Of a stretch of 11,348 nucleotides of DNA, positions 1-5,782 are shown piece after piece. The stretch's first letter is position 1; each line of letters starts with the position of its first letter. Where the stretch lies: NCBI GenBank assembly GCA_031280115.1, contig JAITHF010000113.1:1-11348 (forward strand), given 5' to 3'. Below the pieces are notes generated by a model that had not been told where the DNA came from, searched no databases, and saw nothing but the letters and a program-made list of their open reading frames with translations. The translations under genes and the position numbers were made by a program. Origin of the DNA: Spirochaetaceae bacterium. Lineage in GTDB: Bacteria > Spirochaetota > Spirochaetia > Treponematales > Breznakiellaceae.

Positions 1-1366
1 GGATATGCGCTACCAGCTTTCCGGGGACGTGAGCGACGAATCCGCCCAGGCCCTGGGCCGCCAGGTAGGGGCGGAGGCCATTATGTCCGGCTCCCTCACG
101 AACTTGGGCGCTGCCTACCGGTTCCGGATCAAGGTTATCAACGTGGAAACCGCCGCCATCGAAGCCCAGTTCGCCTTCACCGTGCAAAACGACGCCCAGA
201 CCGCGTACCTCCTGACCGGCAAGATGCCGGAACCTGCGCCTGCGCCCACACCCCAGCCTGCGCCCAAGCCCGCGCCTGTGGTAACGCCCGCGTCGTCCGG
301 CGGCATGACCCAGGCCGCTTCGGGCCTTAAAAGCACCGCTGACTGGCTGGCGGCCAACGCCAAAGCCGGCGGGAACTATGTTATTACCCTTGACTGGAAC
401 GAGCAGGCCCCGCCGCTCCGCTTCAGTTACAACAACCAGAACGTAACCATCACCCTCAAAGCCGCGGGAGGGCAGCGGGAAGTAACCTTCGACACCGCCG
501 CTCCTTCCGCGCCCCTGTTCACCGTCGGCGCGGGGGTTACGCTCATTATAGAAGAAAACGTGGTGTTAAAGGGCCTGCCGGAAAAAAGCAAGCCTCTTGT
601 CAGTGTGGACGGCGGCGCCTTTACCCTGAACGGCGGTACTCTCAAAGACAACAAAACCAGCGATAACGGCGGCGCCGTCTTGGTAGCAGGCGGCGGCGCC
701 TTTACCATGCAGGGCGGGGCCATCACCGGCAATACCTCCAATAAATGGGGCGGCGGCGTCTTTGTGACAGGCGGGACGTTTACCATGAACAGCGGCGCCA
801 TAAGCGGCAATACTGCCAGTTCTGGCGACGGCGGCGTCTTTGTGACATTCAGCGGCAGCGCGTTTACTATGAAGGGCGGAACCATAAGCAGCAATACCTC
901 CAGTTCTGGCGGTGGCGGCGTCTCTGTATCCACCAGCGGGACGTTTACCATGCACAACGGCGCCATAAGCGGCAATACTGCCAGTTCTGGCGGCGGCGTC
1001 TTTGTGACATTCAGCGGCAGCGGGTTTACCATGCAAGGCGGGTCCATAAGCGGCAATACCGCCGACAATGACGGCGGCGGCGTCTCTGTGGCATTCAGCG
1101 ACAGCGGGTTTACCATGCAAGGCGGGGCCATAAGCGGCAATACCGCCGGTTCTGGCGGCGGCGTCTCTGTATTCTTTAGCAGCGCGTTTACAAAATCAGG
1201 CGCTGACGGGGTGATTTACGGGTCCGACGCCCCTGCGGGACAGGCAAACAAAGCAGCCCGCGCCGCCGCTGTGTATGTTGATGACGGGAGAAAGCGGGAA
1301 ACCACCGCCCGAACCTCCACGGCGCTGGACACGCAAAAGAGCGGGCCCTCCGGCGGCTGGGAATAG
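1..1366 (+). CDS. Secreted CsgG/LpoB-like domain fused to a beta-helix repeat protein (5' end outside window)
   Basis: The reading frame is open from the first base, so the true start and any signal peptide lie upstream; numbering here is from the ATG at 5. Residues 1-60 look like the C-terminal half of a CsgG/LpoB/FlgO-like envelope domain (DVSDESAQALGRQVGAEAI, then SGSLTNLG, then a strand ending INVETAAIEA). Residues 74-97 are a Pro/Ala linker. Residues about 100-200 form a bridging segment (SxADWLAANAKAGGNY...), and residues 206-398 are seven beta-helix repeats of the form FTMxGGAISGNTxxxxGGGVxV. The tail (GVIYGSDAP ... RETTARTSTALD ... GWE) matches the end I associate from memory with treponemal repeat proteins of this kind, so the 3' end looks intact. 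The likely role is an outer-surface or periplasmic structural or adhesive protein; the ligand is unknown. No terminator is visible after the TAG stop. I am confident that it is a repeat protein and moderately confident of the CsgG-like assignment. Confidence 0.85.
   Translation, partial: DMRYQLSGDVSDESAQALGRQVGAEAIMSGSLTNLGAAYRFRIKVINVETAAIEAQFAFTVQNDAQTAYLLTGKMPEPAPAPTPQPAPKPAPVVTPASSGGMTQAASGLKSTADWLAANAKAGGNYVITLDWNEQAPPLRFSYNNQNVTITLKAAGGQREVTFDTAAPSAPLFTVGAGVTLIIEENVVLKGLPEKSKPLVSVDGGAFTLNGGTLKDNKTSDNGGAVLVAGGGAFTMQGGAITGNTSNKWGGGVFVTGGTFTMNSGAISGNTASSGDGGVFVTFSGSAFTMKGGTISSNTSSSGGGGVSVSTSGTFTMHNGAISGNTASSGGGVFVTFSGSGFTMQGGSISGNTADNDGGGVSVAFSDSGFTMQGGAISGNTAGSGGGVSVFFSSAFTKSGADGVIYGSDAPAGQANKAARAAAVYVDDGRKRETTARTSTALDTQKSGPSGGWE
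620..1198 (+). repeat. Seven in-frame 78-84-bp repeats encoding beta-helix coils, plus a partial eighth
   Basis: Each unit starts at an FT(M/L) codon pair; starts fall at 620, 701, 779, 863, 944, 1025 and 1109, with a truncated unit from 1187. Units are 26-28 codons long and change only by whole codons. The consensus is FTM-x-GGAISGNT-(A/S)-x-GGGV-(F/S)-V. Gly-rich turns and alternating small and hydrophobic residues fit a right-handed parallel beta-helix with one coil per unit. Copies three and five are almost identical at DNA level, which points to recent copying within the array. Confidence 0.9.
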
Positions 1367-1384
1367 GCCGCCCCCAGCGCTTTG

Positions 1385-1547
1385 CCGGCGCAAAAACGAC
1401 TTTATTTTGGTGCCAAAGTGACTTTGTTTGGTGCCAAAGTGACTTGTTTTGGCGCCACGGAACTCTTTCTTGGCACCAAGGAACTCTTTCTTGGCGCCAC
1501 GGAACTCTTTCTTGGCGCCACGGAACTCTTTCTTGGTGCCAAAATAA
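1385..1547. repeat. Tandem 21-bp direct repeat array with palindromic TTGG-YG-CCAA-type cores
   Basis: The core TTGG(C/T)(G/A)CC begins at 1407, 1428, 1449, 1470, 1491, 1512 and 1533, exactly 21 bp apart each time. Units 1-2 have the flank AAGTGACTTTG; units 3-6 switch to ACGGAACTCTTTC or AAGGAACTCTTTC. A degenerate eighth unit (GGCGCAAAAACGAC) precedes the array at 1387-1400. Cores such as TTTGGTGCCAAA and CTTGGCACCAAG are inverted repeats with a two-base centre, and GGCGCC is fully symmetric. There are no unique spacers, so it is not a CRISPR array. The spacing equals two turns of B-DNA, which places every core on the same face. It could be a regulator or nucleoid-protein binding cluster, a recombination or slippage-prone element, or a degenerate dispersed repeat. 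Confidence 0.9.
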
Positions 1548-1627
1548 ACTATCCTGTCCCCGGATAAATCATTATGCTGCAACGAATTATCGGCGCTTCA
1601 TGGTTTGCGGCTCATAGTGCAAACTAC

Positions 1628-1703
1628 GGCTGCTGAAACAGCCGGAGGCTGTCGGCGCTTCGCGCCTCTTGAAGAGAATTTGGAGGGTCATAGACCCTCC
1701 AAA
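1628..1703. repeat. Cluster of three perfect stem-loops
   Basis: Three hairpins can be read directly. ACAGCC-GGA-GGCTGT lies at 1638-1652. GGCGC-TTC-GCGCC lies at 1654-1666. TTTGGAGGGTC-ATA-GACCCTCCAAA lies at 1679-1703 and is an 11-bp perfect stem. None is followed by a T-tract, so intrinsic terminator function is doubtful. They may be a REP-like or mobile structured repeat, or part of a small structured RNA. Confidence 0.6.
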
Positions 1704-1819
1704 CCACCCCTCAAGGCTTCCTGCCTCGCGCCCGTGCGCTCTCAAAGCGCGGTGAGGCGCATCCTTCAGGGTTGTGACTAAAATTGCAAACCCTCTCACC
1801 GCAGGAAGCACGTGAATCC

Positions 1820-1860
1820 CCCGCAGGGGGTGAAACAGCCTCCGGCTGCCCGCAGGGGGT
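1820..1860. repeat. Direct repeat CCCGCAGGGGGT flanking a CAGCC-TCC-GGCTG hairpin
   Basis: CCCGCAGGGGGT occurs at 1820-1831 and again at 1849-1860. Between them CAGCCTCCGGCTG (1836-1848) forms a hairpin. That 13-mer is the exact reverse complement of CAGCCGGAGGCTG at 1639-1651, which links this tract to the upstream hairpin cluster. It ends about 35 bp before the tag start. Confidence 0.6.
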
Positions 1861-1894
1861 ATACGGCGGGGCGGGTTCAGCAGTACCATACCCT

Positions 1895-2506
1895 ATGGAA
1901 CTATCACGATGTCCCTGGTGCCTTGGGGACGAGGAATATACGCGCTACCATGATGAGGAATGGGGGGTTCCCCAACGGGACGGCCTCAGGCTTTTTGAGA
2001 TGCTCATCTTAGAAGGCGCCCAAGCGGGCCTTTCATGGCTGACAGTTCTGCGGCGCCGCACTTCGTACCGGGAGGCGTTCGACCGGATGGAACCGGAGAA
2101 AATAGCCCGGTACGGGGAAACGGATGTTGCGCGCCTTATGAAGAACCCGGGGATTATCCGCAATGAGCGCAAAATCCGTTCAGCCGTCGGGAACGCCAAG
2201 AGCTATCTTGCCCTGCAAGAGCGGCACGGCTCTTTTTCGCGCTGGCTCTGGAACTGGGTGGAGGACGCGCCTCTGGTAAACCGCCCCCGGTCTCCTGAGG
2301 ATATTCCGCCGTCCACGCCGCTTTCAGCGCTGATTTCCAAGGAACTGCGGGCATGGCGCTTTTCTTTTGCAGGGCCGGTCATTGTGTATGCGTTCATGCA
2401 GGCCGTAGGCATGGTAGACGACCACCTTGCCTCCTGTTACCGCGCCGGAGCCGGAGCCCCGCCGCCGTCAAGCGGACCGGATAAACTAGATAAACTTTAT
2501 AAATAA
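1895..2506 (+). CDS. tag: DNA-3-methyladenine glycosylase I
   Basis: This enzyme excises 3-methyladenine from alkylated DNA, starting base-excision repair in the cytoplasm. The 203-residue protein aligns along its whole length with E. coli Tag (187 aa). C6 and H19 at the N terminus and H177 and C181 at the C terminus keep the spacing of the E. coli zinc ligands C4, H17, H175 and C179. The block YHDEEWGVPQRDG is conserved, and LEGAQAGLSW (39-48) supplies E40, equivalent to catalytic E38, and the stacking Trp. The ATG at 1895 was chosen because homology begins there; the in-frame extension back to 1784 is repeat-derived and has no homology. No Shine-Dalgarno sequence is visible before 1895. The last 18 or so residues (GAGAPPPSSG ... 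DKLYK) extend past the usual end. Confidence 0.95.
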   Translation: MELSRCPWCLGDEEYTRYHDEEWGVPQRDGLRLFEMLILEGAQAGLSWLTVLRRRTSYREAFDRMEPEKIARYGETDVARLMKNPGIIRNERKIRSAVGNAKSYLALQERHGSFSRWLWNWVEDAPLVNRPRSPEDIPPSTPLSALISKELRAWRFSFAGPVIVYAFMQAVGMVDDHLASCYRAGAGAPPPSSGPDKLDKLYK

Positions 2507-2519
2507 ATTTATAAATAAA
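2480..2519. repeat. Two adjacent AT-rich tandem duplications across the end of tag
   Basis: GATAAACTA/GATAAACTT (2480-2497) is followed by two exact copies of TTTATAAATAAA (2496-2507 and 2508-2519). They contain the tag stop codon and lead straight into the ribosome binding site of the next gene. The tract is AT-rich in otherwise GC-rich DNA. It could serve as a promoter or melting region for the downstream gene, or simply be a slippage product. Confidence 0.75.
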
Positions 2520-2533
2520 AAAAGGGAGCAGTT

Positions 2534-2947
2534 ATGGATGAGCAAAAAAGGCCGGAGGACCTTACCGGCATGGAAACAGGCGCCGCAAAGGAATATATTA
2601 TTCAGCATATTGCGGCGCTGAAAGAAACTGAGCGGCAGCGCGCTGCGGCGGAAGCGGAGCAGGCAAAGTGGGCGTCCCGTGCGTCCCTTGCCCGCTCAAA
2701 GGGCAGGGAGGATCTGGCGGCCCGGGCAGAGGCCGAAGCAGCGGGCAGGCGCGCGCTGGCGGAGCGGCTCGGCGCGGAGATGGAGGCGCTTAAAGCCAGC
2801 ATAGAAACCATGCGGCGCCAGCTTCCGGCCCTGGCCGCGCGGGAGCGGGCCGTGGACGCTGACCTTCTTCTTGAGAAACTTGCTCAAGAGGCGGGGTATG
2901 ATTCATCCCAAGACGCCGAGAGGGAACGGCAATTCAAGGAACTCTAA
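2534..2947 (+). CDS. Short PspA/IM30-like coiled-coil protein
   Basis: The ATG at 2534 follows AAAGGGAG by 8 bases, a good ribosome binding site. The 137-residue product has no signal peptide or membrane segment and is rich in Ala, Glu and Arg, predicting a long helical hairpin (about residues 15-50 and 58-118). The segment W46ASRASLARSKGREDLA followed by an Ala/Glu/Arg helix matches the PspA/Vipp1 hairpin; E. coli PspA has WQEKAELALLKEREDLA at that place. The end, RERQFKEL, resembles the PspA C-terminal motif (DDQFAEL). It is much shorter than PspA (about 220 aa) and lacks the N-terminal membrane-binding helix and part of helix 1. Full PspA proteins bind stressed inner membrane; whether this one can is unknown. 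It lies 27 bp after tag and 99 bp before the SUMF1 gene. The fold is likely and the function is inferred. Confidence 0.6.
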   Translation: MDEQKRPEDLTGMETGAAKEYIIQHIAALKETERQRAAAEAEQAKWASRASLARSKGREDLAARAEAEAAGRRALAERLGAEMEALKASIETMRRQLPALAARERAVDADLLLEKLAQEAGYDSSQDAERERQFKEL

Positions 2948-2974
2948 CCCCCCAACAGGCGTAGAGGGGGTGTT
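2946..2974 (+). terminator. Weak GC hairpin after the PspA-like gene
   Basis: ACCCCC (2947-2952) can pair with GGGGGT (2966-2971) around a 13-base loop, and flanking TAA/TTA extends the stem with a bulge. No T-run follows, so it is only a candidate terminator or attenuator just after the stop codon. Confidence 0.3.
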
Positions 2975-3046
2975 AAGGGCGGTCTCAAATATGACGATTA
3001 TTGAACAACGTACCATGTGTTTCACACGTGTTCAGGAGGAACTTTT

Positions 3047-5767
3047 ATGAAAAAATGGTCCGCGCTTGTTCTGAGCGCCGTCCTGTCCGCTGCCGCGCAG
3101 GCGCAGATAAAACCAACCTTGACCATTCTGCCGTTTAACGAAAGAACGGGCGAAGAGGAAGCGGCGGCCTCCCTCCTTTCCCAACAGCCGGAACTCAATA
3201 AAACATTCGACCTTGTGCCCTGCGCCGAGACGTTCAGCCGGCTCGCCCTTGACCTGGAAGGCGGAACCTATACCGCCGAGGAGGACCTTGCCTATGAGGT
3301 CCGCAGCCGCCTGGCCGCTGACTTCGCCGTTATTGTCTGGGCCGGCAAAGCAGGGGGCGAAAACCTGTGCCTGTTCTCTCTTATAGATATGAAAGACTTC
3401 CGCCTAACCGCCGGCGCGTACCGGAAGTACACAGGGCCGCAGGACCTTAGCCGCGCAATGCCGGCTATTGCCGAAAAGATGCGGCAGGGCATGGCGGCGC
3501 CGCAGGGCCTGCCTAAAATCTCCGCCCTGCCCTTCGCAATCAGGCCGGACACGCAAAGCGACGGCGCAATCCTCTTCCAGCTTATGAACATCGAGCTTGC
3601 CAACAGCGCCCTTTACGCCGTATACCCCTGGTCCATGACCATTGCCTCCCTCCTGCGGGGGCGGAACATCCAGTATGCCCAAGGCGTGGCCGATCCGGCG
3701 GCTTTGAGGGACGCAGGGCATAACGGGCAGATCAGGTACGCCCTCACAGGCGCCCTGGTAGCCATGGAAACCAGCCGCCTCTTTCTCGGCTCCCTTATGG
3801 ATACTGAAAACGCGGAATTTATTGCCGGCGGCCAGATAGAGTACGCAAGCATAGCAGGCGATTTGGAGCCGCTGGCGCAATTCGCGCGCAGCCTCGCGGC
3901 GCAGAAGGCCGGGGGCGCGGGAAAGCCGGGCCTCCCGTCTTCCGGCGCCTTTGCCGGGACCAAGCCCCCGCAAGAGAACGCCCCGCCGCCTGCCCGGGCG
4001 TCAGGCTCCGGCTCTGCCGGCGCGGGAAACCCGCCGCCTGCCCAAAGCGCCGGAGATGCAGGAGGAGCCGTTACAGAGGCCGCTCCAGAAATAATAGAAA
4101 TAAAAGAAATAGAAATAAAAACAACAGAAGCCAAGCCGACCCTGACGGTGCTCCCCTTTTCGGATAAAGCAGGCGGGGACCAGGAAACGATTGCTATACT
4201 GCTGGCAAATCAAGAGGCCCTCCGCAGGCGCTTCACTGTGCTCCCTGCGGCGGGCACGTATCAAAGCGTCAGCGCCGCGCTTCTTCGCAAGACCTACCCC
4301 CACCGGGAGGCGTTTGATGAGGCGCTGCGTAAAAGCCTCCGGGCTGACTTCACCCTTATCGTGCGGGCGGAGAAAACGGGAAGCAGCAGCGTCTTTCTTG
4401 CCTCTCTGGTGCAGATGCAGGACCTCCGGCAGATCGCCGGCCATTACCAGCGGTATCCTGACGTGCGGAACGTGGTAAAGGGCTTGCCGGATCTGGCCGG
4501 AACCATTGCCGGCGCCGCAGGAAAGGCGCCGGATCCGAACCTCCCCAAACTCGCGGCGCTCCCGTTTTATACGCCGGCCAAAGGCCGTACCGAGGAGCGG
4601 GACGCGGAGATGCTGTTCCAGTACCTGGCTATCGAGCTTACCAACAGCGGAAAGTACGCGGTGTATCCCTGGGAACTCCCTATTCAGACCCTTATAAGCG
4701 GTTTCACGATTTCTTATTTCGGCATTATCGACCCTGAGCGGATAAGCGCTTTTGGGAAAGCCGCAGGCATCCCCTATATGCTGACAGGAGACCTGCTTAA
4801 CTTGGGAACCGGCAGCCTCTTTATGTCGTCTATCGTACACACCGGAAATGCGGGCGTTTTGGCCCGGGGGGATTTGGAGTACCGGATTATTATGGAAGAT
4901 CCCCAGTCCCTCGCGGCTCTGGCAGGCCGCCTTACCCAGCGCACGAAGGCTGAAAGCACGGCTCTTGACCCGGGCCCTCCCCGGGCCGCGCCGGTTACCC
5001 CGCCTGCGCCGCGCCTTCCCCAGCCCCCGCAAGGCCGGTTTGTCAAAATAAGCGGCGGGACCTTTACTATGGGGACCCCCGCATCCGAGGCCGGGCGGGA
5101 TCAGGACGAAATCCAGCGCCGGACAACGGTTCGCGACTTTTACCTGAGCGCCTGCGAGGTAACGCAGGAAGAATATGAGGCGGTAATGGGGGTAAATCCC
5201 AGCTACTTTAAGAGCCCCACCTCCGGCGCGTATCCGGTGGAACAGGTAAGCTGGTTTGAGGCCGTGGAATACTGCAACAAGCGGAGTCTTCAAGAGGGGC
5301 TTACGCCGGCGTACGTGATAAACCGGGGAACAGTGGTCTGGAACCAGAGCGCAGACGGCTACCGGCTGCCCACGGAGGCCGAATGGGAATACGCCTGCCG
5401 CGCCGGCACAACCGCCGCGTTTTATACAGGCGCCCGTTTTACTGCTGACGAAGGGAATTATGACGGGACCTATACCTATAACAGAAGCGCTGCCGGGGTA
5501 TACCGGGAACGCCCCACGCCGGCTGGAAGTTTCAAACCCAACAGCTGGGGGCTTTTCGATATGCACGGCAACGTGTACGAATGGTGCTGGGACTGGTACA
5601 GGCCGTATGATGACGACAACGCCCGGGCCGCGCCTCCGGGCCATAGGATTATCCGCGGGGGAAGCTGGTACAGCGCCCCGCGCTACCTGCGTTCCGGCAA
5701 CCGGGCGCAGGCCGCGCCGGAGGCTCGGGCCTATTATCTGGGGTTCCGCCTGGCACGGAGCGAATAA
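3047..5767 (+). CDS. Exported protein with duplicated LPF domains and a C-terminal SUMF1/FGE-sulfatase domain
   Basis: ATG 3047 follows AGGAGGA (3034-3040) and starts a typical signal peptide (MKKWSALVLSAVLSAAAQAQ); earlier in-frame starts lack these. The mature 906-residue protein is extracytoplasmic. Residues about 21-284 and 362-629 are two copies of one domain. Each has a KPTLT(I/V)LPF module and a second LP-LPF module ending in a strand set like LTGDLLNLG ... ARGDLEY. Pro/Ala/Gly linkers follow each copy. Residues about 663-906 are a SUMF1 domain: FVKISGGTFTMGT, EVTQEEYEAVMG, NPSYF, YPVEQVSWFEAVEYCN, RLPTEAEWEYACRAG, GLFDMHGNVYEWCWDWY, RGGSWY, LGFRLARSE. Catalytic formylglycine-generating enzymes carry a cysteine pair just after the GGS motif; none is present here. 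A structural or ligand-binding role is therefore more likely than sulfatase activation. The gene converges on ddl, with 15 bp between stops. Confidence 0.88.
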   Translation: MKKWSALVLSAVLSAAAQAQIKPTLTILPFNERTGEEEAAASLLSQQPELNKTFDLVPCAETFSRLALDLEGGTYTAEEDLAYEVRSRLAADFAVIVWAGKAGGENLCLFSLIDMKDFRLTAGAYRKYTGPQDLSRAMPAIAEKMRQGMAAPQGLPKISALPFAIRPDTQSDGAILFQLMNIELANSALYAVYPWSMTIASLLRGRNIQYAQGVADPAALRDAGHNGQIRYALTGALVAMETSRLFLGSLMDTENAEFIAGGQIEYASIAGDLEPLAQFARSLAAQKAGGAGKPGLPSSGAFAGTKPPQENAPPPARASGSGSAGAGNPPPAQSAGDAGGAVTEAAPEIIEIKEIEIKTTEAKPTLTVLPFSDKAGGDQETIAILLANQEALRRRFTVLPAAGTYQSVSAALLRKTYPHREAFDEALRKSLRADFTLIVRAEKTGSSSVFLASLVQMQDLRQIAGHYQRYPDVRNVVKGLPDLAGTIAGAAGKAPDPNLPKLAALPFYTPAKGRTEERDAEMLFQYLAIELTNSGKYAVYPWELPIQTLISGFTISYFGIIDPERISAFGKAAGIPYMLTGDLLNLGTGSLFMSSIVHTGNAGVLARGDLEYRIIMEDPQSLAALAGRLTQRTKAESTALDPGPPRAAPVTPPAPRLPQPPQGRFVKISGGTFTMGTPASEAGRDQDEIQRRTTVRDFYLSACEVTQEEYEAVMGVNPSYFKSPTSGAYPVEQVSWFEAVEYCNKRSLQEGLTPAYVINRGTVVWNQSADGYRLPTEAEWEYACRAGTTAAFYTGARFTADEGNYDGTYTYNRSAAGVYRERPTPAGSFKPNSWGLFDMHGNVYEWCWDWYRPYDDDNARAAPPGHRIIRGGSWYSAPRYLRSGNRAQAAPEARAYYLGFRLARSE
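4088..4129 (+). repeat. A-rich linker repeat (15-bp period) between the two LPF copies
   Basis: AGAAATAAAA occurs at 4096-4105 and 4111-4120 with GAAAT between, a 15-bp in-frame period encoding an Ile/Glu/Lys linker (EIIEIKEIEIK). It stands out as nearly pure A/T/G in a GC-rich gene. Length changes by whole 15-bp units would keep the frame. Confidence 0.6.
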
Positions 5768-5782
5768 CCCTGACGGGCGCTC

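Larger units (their letters stand above)
1367..1894. other. Long intergenic region without a supported gene
   Basis: These 528 bp between the beta-helix gene and tag hold the 21-bp repeat array (about 1385-1547) and a hairpin-rich stretch (1628-1860). Both strands have open frames here, but none has a ribosome binding site or a recognisable domain. The frames in the array are open only because the repeat unit contains no stop codon in any of the six frames. No convincing rho-independent terminator with a T-tract and no clear promoter for tag were seen. Confidence 0.7.

Noticed and set aside
427..1140. Long - strand open frames (427-1140 and 566-1120) opposite the beta-helix repeats
   Set aside because: They are periodic shadows of the in-frame tandem repeat, low in complexity, with no ribosome binding site or domain.
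1385..1547. CRISPR array
   Set aside because: Units are contiguous 21-mers without unique spacers, and no cas gene is nearby.
1587..1889. 100-codon - strand frame in the intergenic hairpin tract
   Set aside because: It overlaps inverted repeats, has no ribosome binding site and shows no domain; it is kept only as part of the possible structured repeat.
3011..3030. Imperfect dyad CATGTG-TTT-CACACG as an operator before the SUMF1-protein gene
   Set aside because: Only five of six positions pair, and no clear promoter elements could be placed around it.
4001..5644. 547-codon - strand open frame opposite the SUMF1-protein gene
   Set aside because: A GC-rich gene with strong codon bias keeps the antisense frame open; the product has no recognisable domain, whereas the + frame has clear ones.
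5768..5782. Bidirectional terminator between the SUMF1-protein gene and ddl
   Set aside because: Only 15 bp separate the stops, and no stem with a T-run is visible there.
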